64,000 nucleotides of DNA from an uncultured Bacteroidales bacterium (lineage in GTDB: Bacteria; Bacteroidota; Bacteroidia; Bacteroidales; Paludibacteraceae), in NCBI GenBank assembly GCA_934725535.1, contig CAKVBV010000003.1, positions 10,412-74,411 on the forward strand. The letters run 5' to 3'. Numbering within the stretch: position 1 is the stretch's first letter; each line of letters starts with the position of its first letter. Under the pieces are notes generated by a model. The model made no database searches and was not told the origin of the DNA. It was given only the letters and a program-made list of their open reading frames with translations. The position numbers were made by a program, and so were the translations under genes. Shown piece by piece: positions 27,387 to 36,638 of the stretch.

Positions 27387-27417
27387 TTGCCTATTTGCCA
27401 AATTTATTGTACTTTTG
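27387..27417 (+). promoter_or_regulatory. Promoter (TTG-N20-TACTTTTG) of the DUF454-M16 operon
   Basis: TTG at 27387-27389, a 20-nt spacer and TACTTTTG at 27410-27417. It lies about 17 nt from the ATG at 27434, nearly leaderless. Confidence 0.75.
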
Positions 27418-27433
27418 CGCTCCGATTTGTGAT

Positions 27434-27823
27434 ATGACTTCCGGATACAAGTCTTACATACTGATTGCCGCAGGTTGCCTGTCAGCCATTTTGGGGACTA
27501 TCGGCGTGGTGGTCCCGGGGCTGCCTACCACACCCTTTGTCTTGTTGGCGTCGTGGTGTTTCTACCGCAGTTCACCGCGTCTGCAGAAGTGGCTGTTATC
27601 CTCTTTCTTGGGCAAATACATCCGCGACTATACGGCGCGTGGCGGGCTGACGCTCTCCAAACGCCTTATGATAATCGGACTCATGACCGCTATGGTAACC
27701 ATCTCCATCGTATTCTTTATCCACTCCACTGCCGTGCGCTGCATTGTGGGGGTGGCGGGTGTCGTTGGATGCATAGTGGTCGGTTTCGTTGTACCCAAAG
27801 CGCGCAAAGACAAGACATTATGA
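27434..27823 (+). CDS. DUF454 (YbaN-like) inner membrane protein
   Basis: 129 residues with three to four membrane segments. The family motif is conserved: GVVVPGLPTTPFVLLASWCFYRSSPRLQKWL (starting near residue 23), then LGKYIRDY. The start at 27434 is set by the promoter 17 nt upstream; the frame from 27383 would begin before the transcript. YbaN-type proteins are uncharacterised integral membrane proteins. The TGA stop overlaps the ATG of the M16 peptidase gene. Confidence 0.9.
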   Translation: MTSGYKSYILIAAGCLSAILGTIGVVVPGLPTTPFVLLASWCFYRSSPRLQKWLLSSFLGKYIRDYTARGGLTLSKRLMIIGLMTAMVTISIVFFIHSTAVRCIVGVAGVVGCIVVGFVVPKARKDKTL

Positions 27824-29061
27824 CAGAAACGTTTTATCATACTCTTCCCAACGGAATCCGCATCGTGCATCGCACCGCTGCCTCGCCCGTTGTCTATGTA
27901 GGCATCATGGTCGGCGCAGGTACCCGCCACGAGTGCCCCGAGCAAAACGGTATTGCACACTACATCGAGCATTGCGTCTTCAAAGGCACCGAACACTACA
28001 CCGCACGCCAAATCATCAACCGCATAGAGGGCATTGGCGGCGAAATCAATGCCTACACCACCAAAGAGGAGACCACTTTCTATGCCGCCACGCTGCGCGG
28101 GCATTGGCGTGCCACACTACACCTGATAGCCGACATGGTGCTGCACCCTACCTTCCCGAAACGCGAAACAGACAAGGAACTGACCGTCATCTACGACGAG
28201 ATAGAGAGTTACAACGACTCTCCGAGCGAACTCATTTACGATGATTTTGAGAGCCTTGTCTTCAACGGGCACCCTCTCGCAATGCCTATTCTCGGAACCA
28301 AAAAGACACTCCGCCGGATTGCCCAATCGCCCGCCATACCGCTCGCATGGATGCAGACGCACTATCGTCCCGACCGTATGGTGCTGTTCGTTTTGGGCGA
28401 CATTCCGCCCAAACAGGTGATAACTTTTGCCGAAAAAGAGTTGGGCAATCTGCCCGCAGTATCCCCCGACATTACCACTGTTTTACCGAGAGAATACCGA
28501 GAGAACTCCGAGCCAACCACCGTCACTTACCGCCGCCATACACACCAGACACACGTTATGATTGGCGCGCGCGCGTACGCGATAGGACACCCCCGGCAAT
28601 TGGCGATGTACTTGCTCAACAACATCCTTGGTGGCGGCAGCCTGTCCTCGCGCCTCAACCTCAGCCTGCGTGAGCAGCACGGACTGGTCTATACCATCGA
28701 GTCGCAATACACGCCTCTCAGTGATACGGGCTATTGGAACATCTACTTGGCGTGCGAACCTCAACATAAAGACGAATGTATCGACCTGTGTATGAAGGAG
28801 TTGAAGCACCTGCGCGACACGCCCCTTACCACCATGCAGTTGCATCGCGCACTCCGGCAACTGCAAGGGCAAATGGCTATCTCTGCCGAGAACCAAGAGA
28901 ACAACGCACTCGCCATGGCAAAACAAATGCTCTACTACCACCACGCGCCCGTATGGCAAGAAACTTTCCATAAAATATCACAAATAACACCCATTATACT
29001 ACAAGATGTAGCAAATGAGTTGTATGACGAGAATATATTAAGTATCTTGCAGTATGATTAG
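27820..29061 (+). CDS. M16-family zinc peptidase
   Basis: 413 residues, from an ATGA overlap with the DUF454 gene. The inverted zinc motif HYIEH (residues 47-51) with the downstream glutamates around 125-130 (ELTVIYDEIE) is intact, as is the second-half motif GGGSLSSRLNLSLRE. It is therefore a PqqL/processing-peptidase type enzyme acting on small peptides, without a signal peptide. A DNA segment at 28486-28515 encodes LPREYREN from tandem ccgagagaa units that recur elsewhere in the window. The last 121 nt are duplicated at 31252-31372, downstream of an inserted cassette. Confidence 0.93.
   Translation: MTETFYHTLPNGIRIVHRTAASPVVYVGIMVGAGTRHECPEQNGIAHYIEHCVFKGTEHYTARQIINRIEGIGGEINAYTTKEETTFYAATLRGHWRATLHLIADMVLHPTFPKRETDKELTVIYDEIESYNDSPSELIYDDFESLVFNGHPLAMPILGTKKTLRRIAQSPAIPLAWMQTHYRPDRMVLFVLGDIPPKQVITFAEKELGNLPAVSPDITTVLPREYRENSEPTTVTYRRHTHQTHVMIGARAYAIGHPRQLAMYLLNNILGGGSLSSRLNLSLREQHGLVYTIESQYTPLSDTGYWNIYLACEPQHKDECIDLCMKELKHLRDTPLTTMQLHRALRQLQGQMAISAENQENNALAMAKQMLYYHHAPVWQETFHKISQITPIILQDVANELYDENILSILQYD
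28941..29061 (+). repeat. Direct repeat, left copy: 3' end of the M16 gene
   Basis: 121 nt that align without gaps with 31252-31372. The first 57 nt are identical; the rest differ at 13 positions. The left copy is the functional 3' end of the M16 gene. Together the copies bracket the wHTH/NTase-phosphoesterase cassette. Confidence 0.95.
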
Positions 29062-29142
29062 TCATTCATAATCAGATAAAAACATCCCTCCTTGCCGAAG
29101 AAGCAGGAAGCGAGCACCTGAACGAACAAATTTGTCAATGAT

Positions 29143-29173
29143 TTGTGTATATCAACTATTTATATTACCTTTG
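29143..29173 (+). promoter_or_regulatory. Promoter (TTG-N20-TACCTTTG) of the inserted cassette
   Basis: TTG at 29143-29145, a 20-nt spacer and TACCTTTG at 29166-29173. The cassette therefore carries its own host-type promoter, about 63 nt from the first ATG. Confidence 0.78.
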
Positions 29174-29242
29174 CGCCACAGATATATATTCGCAATTCGC
29201 GAACAGCAAACAGTACAGTATAAACAATTGATATAATAGCGT

Positions 29243-29758
29243 ATGAAGCCACAAGATATTGTCGTTTTACTAAAGAAAATAACCACAGAAGGGCAGTCAT
29301 TATCCTGTCGGGGGTTGGCAGAAGCACTTGGTATGAGCCCATCAAGCGTGAGCGAGAGTTTGGAACGTTGCCGAAAAGCACAATTGGTGGATAGAAAGAA
29401 GCAGCGGGTAAACACACTGGCACTGCAAGAGTTCCTGTTGCATGGGGTGATGTACGTCTTTCCCGTAGAGATTGGGCGCATAGTACGTGGTATGCCTACA
29501 TATATCAGCGCATCGCCCATCAAGGAGCAAATCACGGGCAGCCAAGAAAACTACGTTTGGCGATACGCGCAAGGCACGGCACGCGGACAACAGATAGAAC
29601 CGCTATACTCCTCTGTACCGGAAGCCGCCGCACAGGACGAGGAACTATACCGATTATTGGTTATTGTGGATACGCTTCGTATAGGGCGCACACGGGAAAA
29701 AGAGATAGCCGCAACAGAACTCAACAAAATCATACTTCGCTATGCAGAAAACCAATAA
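29243..29758 (+). CDS. Winged-helix DNA-binding protein, putative antitoxin/regulator of the NTase gene
   Basis: 171 residues. Residues about 5-60 form a MarR-like winged helix (LSCRGLAEALGMSPSSVSESL is the recognition region). A second conserved part reads GVMYVFPVEIGRIVRGMPTYISASP and then RGQQIEPLYSSVPEAA, followed by a helical C-terminus with VDTLRIGRTREKEIAA. I recall this protein family as the regular upstream partner of AbiEii-like nucleotidyltransferases in many bacteria. The next gene starts 17 nt before this one stops, so the two are translationally coupled. A role as antitoxin or repressor is inferred from that pairing. Confidence 0.78.
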   Translation: MKPQDIVVLLKKITTEGQSLSCRGLAEALGMSPSSVSESLERCRKAQLVDRKKQRVNTLALQEFLLHGVMYVFPVEIGRIVRGMPTYISASPIKEQITGSQENYVWRYAQGTARGQQIEPLYSSVPEAAAQDEELYRLLVIVDTLRIGRTREKEIAATELNKIILRYAENQ

Positions 29759-31241
29759 TGAACGCCTGCAAGAGGTGGCTGATGCCATGCAAGCCTTTAA
29801 TGAGCGGATTGTTTATGTGGGCGGTGCGATGGCAGGTTCGTATGCCACAGATGCCGCTGCTGCGGAACCGCGCGTCACATTGGATGTGGATTGCGTGGTG
29901 AATTCGGGTTCGTATGCAGAGCATGCCGCTTTTGAGGACTTATTGAGAGCACAGCATTTCCAAAATGACCGAACATCTGATGCTCCACTATGCCGATGGT
30001 GGTACAAAGACGAAATAGTGGACGTAATGTCTATGGACGAGAGCAGCCTGTCTTTTGGCAACAAGTGGTATCGACCGGGGTTTGAGAAACGGGAACGATA
30101 CACACTACCGTCCGGAATGCAAATTTATCGATTGCCCGTAACCTATTATATTGCCACAAAAATCGACGCTCTAAACTCGAGAGGCGGTGAAGACTGGCGT
30201 GGTGCCAAAGACTTTGAAGACATTATATATGTGCTGAATTATTGCCCTGAATTTACAAAAGTATTTCTTGCAGCAGACGTCACGGTGAAAACATTTATCG
30301 CAGAGCAATTTGCCAGAATGATAGAGCGCCCCAATATAACAGAGGAAATAGAATGTGCCTTATCCCCTGACGAAATAGAGCGTACGGACATACTTCTCGA
30401 AATCATACGTACGGTGGCGGCATATTCGATAGCACACTGTCCGCTGCGGATTCAGTTTGTCAGCGATTTGCATTTGGAGTTCCAAGAAAATAGTCTGTAT
30501 ATGGGACAACACCCCTTGCAAGCAAAGGGAGATATATTGCTTATAGGCGGAGATAGTGCCTACTTGGATTCCATAGAATATGTGCGCCACCCGTTTTGGC
30601 TGTGGGCATCGGAGCATTACAAGGAAGTGATTGTGGCATTGGGTAACCACGAATTTTATAACCATTACGATGTAGCCACATTGCCCGATGGTTTTGTGGG
30701 CGAGATACTGCCAAATGTACATTACTATTACAATGCGGTAGTGCATATACAGGATGTAGATATAATTGTTTCTACATTGTGGGGGCATATCGAACCGCAG
30801 AACATTTATGCCACAGAACACGGAGTGAGCGACTTCTATCACATTCTGTACAACGGGCATCGACTTACTGCTGAGGATTTCAGCAGGGAGCACGAGCGAT
30901 GCCTGAAGTTCATCAAGGAGGCAGTGGTTCATTCACAAGCACAAACAAAGATTGTGCTGACACACCATGTGCCGAGTATGTTGGCTACGGCACCGGAATT
31001 TGCAGGCAGTCCTATCAATGGGGCATTTTCAGTGGAGTTGAGTGATTACATCGCGCAATCGGGAATTGACTATTGGATATACGGACATTCACATCGAAAT
31101 ATCAATTGCCAAATAGGCAGTACACAAATAATCAGCAACCAATTAGGTTATGTATTTCAAGGCGAGCACTTGCGGAATGGATTTGACAATGGGAAGATAA
31201 TAGAACTATGCCATCATCCTGTAGCACTTAAGCGGCATTAA
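29742..31241 (+). CDS. Nucleotidyltransferase-metallophosphoesterase fusion protein
   Basis: 499 residues, one open frame. Residues about 1-225 are an AbiEii/AbiGii-type nucleotidyltransferase: VYVGGAMAGSYA (GG motif), then TLDVDCVV (the two metal-binding Asp), a third acidic residue in VDVMSMD, and DFEDIIYVLN. With almost no linker, residues about 232-495 are a calcineurin-like phosphoesterase with all motifs: FVSDLHLEF, GGDSAYL, GNHEFY, LTHHVP, GHSHRN. Both halves look catalytically competent. Normally these are separate proteins; here the second domain begins where a free phosphoesterase would start (LRIQFVSDLH). The gene is coupled to the wHTH gene and ends 10 nt before the right M16 repeat. 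Confidence 0.85.
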   Translation: MQKTNNERLQEVADAMQAFNERIVYVGGAMAGSYATDAAAAEPRVTLDVDCVVNSGSYAEHAAFEDLLRAQHFQNDRTSDAPLCRWWYKDEIVDVMSMDESSLSFGNKWYRPGFEKRERYTLPSGMQIYRLPVTYYIATKIDALNSRGGEDWRGAKDFEDIIYVLNYCPEFTKVFLAADVTVKTFIAEQFARMIERPNITEEIECALSPDEIERTDILLEIIRTVAAYSIAHCPLRIQFVSDLHLEFQENSLYMGQHPLQAKGDILLIGGDSAYLDSIEYVRHPFWLWASEHYKEVIVALGNHEFYNHYDVATLPDGFVGEILPNVHYYYNAVVHIQDVDIIVSTLWGHIEPQNIYATEHGVSDFYHILYNGHRLTAEDFSREHERCLKFIKEAVVHSQAQTKIVLTHHVPSMLATAPEFAGSPINGAFSVELSDYIAQSGIDYWIYGHSHRNINCQIGSTQIISNQLGYVFQGEHLRNGFDNGKIIELCHHPVALKRH

Positions 31242-31251
31242 AATTACAGCG

Positions 31252-31372
31252 CCACGCGCCCGTATGGCAAGAAACTTTCCATAAAATATCACAAATAACA
31301 CCCATTATGCTACAAGACGTAGCAAATGAGTTATATAATGATAGCATATTGAGTGTTTTGCAATACGATTAG
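31252..31372 (+). pseudogene. Displaced 3' fragment of an M16 peptidase gene (right direct repeat)
   Basis: It aligns gap-free with 28941-29061 (108 of 121 identical) and encodes the same C-terminus in frame up to the TAG stop (APVWQETFHKI ... LSVLQYD). Most differences are synonymous or conservative (ILQDVANELYD versus MLQDVANELYN), meaning this piece diverged while still part of a working gene, then lost its 5' part. It is best explained as the host gene's original 3' end, displaced when the cassette inserted with its own gene tail. Confidence 0.9.
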
Positions 31373-31445
31373 TTGCGAGTGATTCCGCCGCAACATACAT
31401 TTTATCCGAAAACACGCAAAAAAGAGATAAAAATTATCTTGTTTC

Positions 31446-31476
31446 TTGTAGGTATCGATTTTATTCATTACCTTTG
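31446..31476 (+). promoter_or_regulatory. Promoter (TTG-N20-TACCTTTG) of the SusC/SusD operon
   Basis: TTG at 31446-31448, a 20-nt spacer and TACCTTTG at 31469-31476, giving a leader of about 143 nt before susC. The leader contains a small hairpin (gtagcattttgctac near 31522-31536). No regulator gene is adjacent. Confidence 0.78.
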
Positions 31477-31625
31477 CGCACTTTTTCTATAGTGGGCTAC
31501 TGGATTTAAGCGAACAATAAAGTAGCATTTTGCTACAGAAAGAGCCATAGTTGAGCGAATAAGGTTATGAAAACCGAGTGAGTTGAACTTAACTTAATGT
31601 AGAACTAATACAAAATAAAAAACGA

Positions 31626-34600
31626 ATGAAAAAAATCTTTATGTTTTTGGCGCTATGCTTAGTCAGCCTCGGAGTGATGGCTGAGAAGCAGGTTAGCGGT
31701 GTAGTCGTCGATGAGAAGGGCGAACCTATCATCGGTGCCAGCGTGCAGGTCAAAGGCACCACTACGGGTACCATTTCCGACTACGACGGTGAATTCACGT
31801 TGTCCGTACCGGACGACGCTACGACTCTGACGGTCAGTTTCGTAGGTATGCAGACACAGGAAGCGGAAATTGCCAAGCGAATGCGCATCACCCTCCACGA
31901 GGCTTCCGAGATGATTCAGGAGGTGGTTGTTACCGGTTATGGTAGCGTAACCAAGGGTAGTTTCGCCGGTTCCGCGCAAGCCATTGATGCCGAAAACATT
32001 GAGAAGAAAAGTCCTACAGAAATCTCCAAAGCCCTTGCCGGTGAGGTAGCCGGTGTGCAGGTTATCAATACTTCCGGTCAGCCGGGCACGAGTGCTACGA
32101 TACGTATTCGCGGTATCGGTTCGGTGAATGCTTCTACTGCGCCACTGTATGTGGTGGACGGTGTTACGTACGATGGTGACATCTCGTCTATTGACCCGGG
32201 CGACATCGCTTCCACCACCATATTGAAGGACGCTACCGCTACTTCGCTCTATGGTAGCCGTGGTGCCAATGGCGTCATCGTCATTACCACCAAGAAAGGT
32301 TCGTCGAATGAGGATGGCAAAATTGAGGTGGACGTGAAGTACGGTGCCAATATGCACTTGCTGCCGATGTACGAGGTTATCACAGACCCGCAAGAGTATG
32401 TAGAGATGGCTTGGATGAGTTTGTATAACTCGCAATCTAAAGAAATGGACTCGTACAAAAGAGGGGTAGAGGCATCCAATGTCTTATTTGATAAGAGCGG
32501 CAAAGGTCTTCCTATAGACTATAATCTGTGGAATCAAACAGGAACAAACCTGATTGATCCGACTACAGGCAAGTTCCGCAGCGATGCTACGATGAAAGAT
32601 GCTTACAAGAATATGGAGAGTTGGGAGAAGAGCATTTTCCGTACAGGGCAGAAAGCCAACGCTACCGTGAAGATATCCGGCGGTAACGAGAAAGTGAACT
32701 ACTATACCAGTTACGGCTATCTGAAAGACGAAGGCTACTATATCGGCTCGGATTATGACCGCTTCTCCGTACGCGGTAATATAGATTACAATGCCAAGAA
32801 ATGGCTCAAGGGAGGTATGAACATCGCCTATACGTATTCTAACCTGAACAACCCGGGTCAGGGTAGCAATATGAACAACGGTTTTGCATACGTGAATGGT
32901 ATCCCGCCCATCTACCCTGTGTTTGAATACGATGAGAATGGAAACAAGAAGATTGATAGCAAAACCGGCAATTATGCATACGACTATGGTATGCGTGAGG
33001 GTTCGGGTCGTGGCTTCGGTGCCGGTATCAACCCCGCGGGTGCCTTGCTCTATGACAAGCAGAATACCAAGATGCACCACGTATCCGCAGCCGGCAACTT
33101 GGAGTTCAAGTTGTACAAAGGCTTGAAGTTGGAGATTACTATGGGTGCGCAGTATGCAGGTGCCAACACCTCGGAGTTGACCAACAAGTACTATGGCGAT
33201 GCCGCGGGTATCGGACGTATCTACAAAGCGCAACAAAACTATTTTGTATTGGAGGCAAAAGAGTTGCTGAAATACAACACTACGGTAGGCGACCATGTGA
33301 TAGATGTATTGGCAGGTCATGAGACATTGCTCTCTACCTCCTCGGTGATGTACGGACAGAAAAACCGTATCAGCGACCCGAACAGCCTGGAATGGGGCAA
33401 TGCGGTACAAAACAGTTATATGTCGTCCTACACCAGTACGCGTGCTATTGACAGTTACCTGATGCAGGCTTCGTATTGGTATCACGACCGCTATGGTATC
33501 ACGGGAAACTATCGTGCCGATGGTTCGAGTTACTTTGCTAAAGGGCACCGCTGGGGACATTTCGGTTCTGTCGGTTTGGCATGGAAGTTCACCAACGAAG
33601 ACTTTATGCAACCGGCATCGGATATACTGAAAGACGGTAAGTTGCGTTTCAGTTGGGGTATGCTCGGCAACCAGGAAGTAGGTTCCGATTTGTACCATGA
33701 TATGTGGAATATCCGCTATTCGGATGGTATGATTGGTTATGTATGGGCAAGCAATGGTACGCCTGACCTGACATGGGAGCGCACCAGCCACTTCGATGTA
33801 GGATTGGAGTTCTCCATTATGAAATACTTGGATGTGGAGTTGGACTATTTCCACAAGACTACAGACGACTGCTTGATGCCGCAGTATGTAGCCCCCTCAC
33901 TCGGCTATTCTTCACGTTGGGTGAACGCCGGTAAGATATCCAACCAAGGTTTTGAGTTCCAACTCAATGTACATGCCGTAGAGGCACGTAATGTCCGCCT
34001 GGACATCCGCTTGAATGGCGGCTTCTACCGCAATATGGTATTGGCACTCCCCAAGAACTTGGACGAGAGCGGTCAAGAGGAGAGCGAGATGACCACCAAT
34101 GGCGGTTTGGTAGTAGGACATAGCATGTACGACTACAAGATGGTAGAATATGTCGGTGTGGACAAAGAAGGTCAGGCTCTATATGTAGGTTATTACGATG
34201 CGGACAAGGGATCGTTTGGTACGAAAGATGCTAAATTGGCGACAAAAGGAGAGAATAACTACATATCGGATGTGAATGACTATCGCTTGAAACACCCGGA
34301 AGCACACATAGATACTGTACATACTACTAACTACAACTACTGCGGTGCTGATTATATCGGCAAGAGTGCAGAGCCTGCGTTGGACGGTGGTTTCGGCTTT
34401 GACTTGGAGGTATATGGTGTAACACTGAGTGCCACATGCAGTTATCGTATCGGTGGCTATGGTGTGGACTACACCTATATGCAACTGATGGGCAATGACC
34501 GTGTAGGTAACTACAACTGGCATGTGGATATGCGCAATGCGTGGACGGAGAGCAATACCAATACTGATATTCCCCGTCTGAACAATGGAGGCGACCAATA

Positions 34601-34862
34601 CTCCAACAGTACATCCACCCGTTTCTTGACAAGCAACTCGTTCTTGAGCCTCAACAATGTACGCTTGGGCTATACATTCCCCAAGAAATTGTTAGATAAG
34701 GCGAAAATCAAACGTCTGGAAGTGTATGTACAAGGCGACAACTTGGCACTCCTGACTGCACGCAAGGGCTACAACCCGACCGTCAGTGCCACCGGTAGTT
34801 CCAACGCGTACCGATATACTCCGCTGTCCACAATAGTAGGTGGTGTGAAGATTATATTCTAA
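31626..34862 (+). CDS. SusC/RagA-type TonB-linked outer membrane transporter
   Basis: 1078 residues. Signal peptide (LGVMAEK), then a carboxypeptidase-regulatory-like domain (about 20-95, VSGVVVDEKGEPIIGASV), the SusC-specific EVVVTGYGS segment near 105, plug domain with QPGTSATIRIRGIGS and LYGSRGANGVIVITTKKG, then a 22-strand barrel to the C-terminal NALLTARKGYNP-type end. It pairs with the SusD lipoprotein 52 nt downstream to import an oligomer across the outer membrane. No glycosidase, lyase or sensor gene is nearby; secreted proteases are, so a peptide substrate is as plausible as a glycan. Confidence 0.97.
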   Translation: MKKIFMFLALCLVSLGVMAEKQVSGVVVDEKGEPIIGASVQVKGTTTGTISDYDGEFTLSVPDDATTLTVSFVGMQTQEAEIAKRMRITLHEASEMIQEVVVTGYGSVTKGSFAGSAQAIDAENIEKKSPTEISKALAGEVAGVQVINTSGQPGTSATIRIRGIGSVNASTAPLYVVDGVTYDGDISSIDPGDIASTTILKDATATSLYGSRGANGVIVITTKKGSSNEDGKIEVDVKYGANMHLLPMYEVITDPQEYVEMAWMSLYNSQSKEMDSYKRGVEASNVLFDKSGKGLPIDYNLWNQTGTNLIDPTTGKFRSDATMKDAYKNMESWEKSIFRTGQKANATVKISGGNEKVNYYTSYGYLKDEGYYIGSDYDRFSVRGNIDYNAKKWLKGGMNIAYTYSNLNNPGQGSNMNNGFAYVNGIPPIYPVFEYDENGNKKIDSKTGNYAYDYGMREGSGRGFGAGINPAGALLYDKQNTKMHHVSAAGNLEFKLYKGLKLEITMGAQYAGANTSELTNKYYGDAAGIGRIYKAQQNYFVLEAKELLKYNTTVGDHVIDVLAGHETLLSTSSVMYGQKNRISDPNSLEWGNAVQNSYMSSYTSTRAIDSYLMQASYWYHDRYGITGNYRADGSSYFAKGHRWGHFGSVGLAWKFTNEDFMQPASDILKDGKLRFSWGMLGNQEVGSDLYHDMWNIRYSDGMIGYVWASNGTPDLTWERTSHFDVGLEFSIMKYLDVELDYFHKTTDDCLMPQYVAPSLGYSSRWVNAGKISNQGFEFQLNVHAVEARNVRLDIRLNGGFYRNMVLALPKNLDESGQEESEMTTNGGLVVGHSMYDYKMVEYVGVDKEGQALYVGYYDADKGSFGTKDAKLATKGENNYISDVNDYRLKHPEAHIDTVHTTNYNYCGADYIGKSAEPALDGGFGFDLEVYGVTLSATCSYRIGGYGVDYTYMQLMGNDRVGNYNWHVDMRNAWTESNTNTDIPRLNNGGDQYSNSTSTRFLTSNSFLSLNNVRLGYTFPKKLLDKAKIKRLEVYVQGDNLALLTARKGYNPTVSATGSSNAYRYTPLSTIVGGVKIIF

Positions 34863-34914
34863 CTAATGCGGCTATAAGAGAAAGAGTAATCAATAAAAGA
34901 AAGGAAACAAAGTT

Positions 34915-36585
34915 ATGAAAAAGAATATAGTAGTAGTATTGGCAGCAGCATTGGCAATGGTCGGTTGCAGCGACAGTTGGTTAGACCGCCAATACGATGG
35001 TGCCGCTATGAGCCAGGAGAGGTATGAGTCTTTGGGAACCGAGAAATTGGAAGGTACACTCAATGGTCTCTATACGATGATATACACGATGTCAAGCGAT
35101 GACCACGATGAGTTCGGACAACGTGCCATAGACCTCTGGGGTGACATTTGCAGCGGTGATATCGCAGTTACCGACAAGAAATACGGGTGGCTTTATACGG
35201 ATGAGAGTATGAGTACAATCAACCGAACCGGCACTATCTGGTATTTCTACTACAAGATGATTCATAATATCAACTTGACCATTCTCAGTATCGAGAATAG
35301 CGGAGAAATATCAGCATTGATAGAGCAATACGGTTACCCGAGTGCAACATGCCAACACAAATACACAGAAGAGGAGACGACGTATGCTATGTATTTGGCT
35401 CAAGCGTTGGCACTGCGTGGTTATTGCTATGGAAACTTAGCCCGTTGGTACACGCCTGTCGAAAAAAGTTCCATTATGAATGGACAGCCAATCGACCAAT
35501 TCCCGTGCGTACCCGTTTATACAGAGGACAATATGGACAATGCGCAACCGCTCGCTACCAGTGCTGCTGTCTATAACCGTGTCTTCAACGACTTGAAGAA
35601 ATCCATTGATATGTTCGAGTATTTTGGTGCATATTACAAGGATTCTATCAGCGGTTCCGAGTTCAAACGTATGAGCAAGTTGGCAATGGATATCAATGTG
35701 GCACGCGGACAATTGGCGTATGCATATCTGAATGCGGCTCCCTATTATGCAAGTTTCGATACGGAAACGGCTAAGAACTATTACAGGAAGGCTTATTCGT
35801 ATGCGAATGATGTGATAGAAAGCGGTGCATACAAAATCATCCCGCAGGCAGAACTCTATTCCACGGGCTTCAACAGTGTAGAGAACACCAGTTGGATGTG
35901 GGGGCAACACGTGGTTACAGAAACCACGGGCGGTTTGCGTTCTTGGTTCGGACAGATGGACATCCACTCGTACAGTTACGCATGGGCAGGAGATACCAAG
36001 GTGATTGACGCCAACTTGAAGGCTGAAATCCCTGCATGGGATGGTCGTAGCCGTTGGTTCAACGATGGAGAAAAGAATGCCAAGTTCAAAGACTGCCCTG
36101 ATGGCAAGTTCTTCTCGGCAGCATGTCCTACATCCACCAATACCGACGACATCGACCGCGAGTGGCTTAGCGACAATGTCTTGATGCGTTTCGAGAGTAT
36201 GTATCTGATAGCAGCTGAGGCTTGCTACGGGTTCGACTCACTGGTTGCATCCGCCAACTTCCTGACCACCATTACCGACCAACGTCTCAACGATGAATAC
36301 CCGTTGGCTCAACAGAAATATGATGAGTTCAAGGCGAGTCTCACCAATCCAACTACTCTGTTGACTGCTATTGAGTACAACTGGCGTATAGAGATGTGGG
36401 GCGAAGGCTATGGATTGCAGACTTTCCGCCGCTTGGTACCGCAATTGCGCTTGGCTTCGGCACGTAAACGTGGAAGTAACCACCTTGTTAATGATGGAGG
36501 CGAGATAAAGCCCGAGGATCGTGCGTTCAATATGACGATTCCAAGTTCCGAGGCAACCTACAACCCAAGAATTGATGATAAATAG
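34915..36585 (+). CDS. SusD/RagB-type surface lipoprotein
   Basis: 556 residues. Signal peptide and lipobox (AMVGC, Cys18) followed by the SusD N-terminus CSDSWLDRQ. The TPR-like helices (LAQALALRGYCYGNLARWY) and the C-terminal RagB/SusD signature with YNWRIEMWGEGYGLQTFRRL are clear. It forms the lid over the SusC barrel and captures substrate on the cell surface. It lies in the operon between susC and the Ig-domain lipoprotein. Substrate not determinable by eye. Confidence 0.96.
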   Translation: MKKNIVVVLAAALAMVGCSDSWLDRQYDGAAMSQERYESLGTEKLEGTLNGLYTMIYTMSSDDHDEFGQRAIDLWGDICSGDIAVTDKKYGWLYTDESMSTINRTGTIWYFYYKMIHNINLTILSIENSGEISALIEQYGYPSATCQHKYTEEETTYAMYLAQALALRGYCYGNLARWYTPVEKSSIMNGQPIDQFPCVPVYTEDNMDNAQPLATSAAVYNRVFNDLKKSIDMFEYFGAYYKDSISGSEFKRMSKLAMDINVARGQLAYAYLNAAPYYASFDTETAKNYYRKAYSYANDVIESGAYKIIPQAELYSTGFNSVENTSWMWGQHVVTETTGGLRSWFGQMDIHSYSYAWAGDTKVIDANLKAEIPAWDGRSRWFNDGEKNAKFKDCPDGKFFSAACPTSTNTDDIDREWLSDNVLMRFESMYLIAAEACYGFDSLVASANFLTTITDQRLNDEYPLAQQKYDEFKASLTNPTTLLTAIEYNWRIEMWGEGYGLQTFRRLVPQLRLASARKRGSNHLVNDGGEIKPEDRAFNMTIPSSEATYNPRIDDK

Positions 36586-36638
36586 AACAACAGAGTTCTA
36601 TAGATAGTTTGAGTATAATAAATTAAAATTCTAAAAGT

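Noticed and set aside
29062..31251. Transposon or integrative element with its own recombinase
   Set aside because: The interval encodes only the wHTH and fusion proteins; no integrase, transposase or terminal inverted repeats were found, so only the duplicated M16 tails support insertion.
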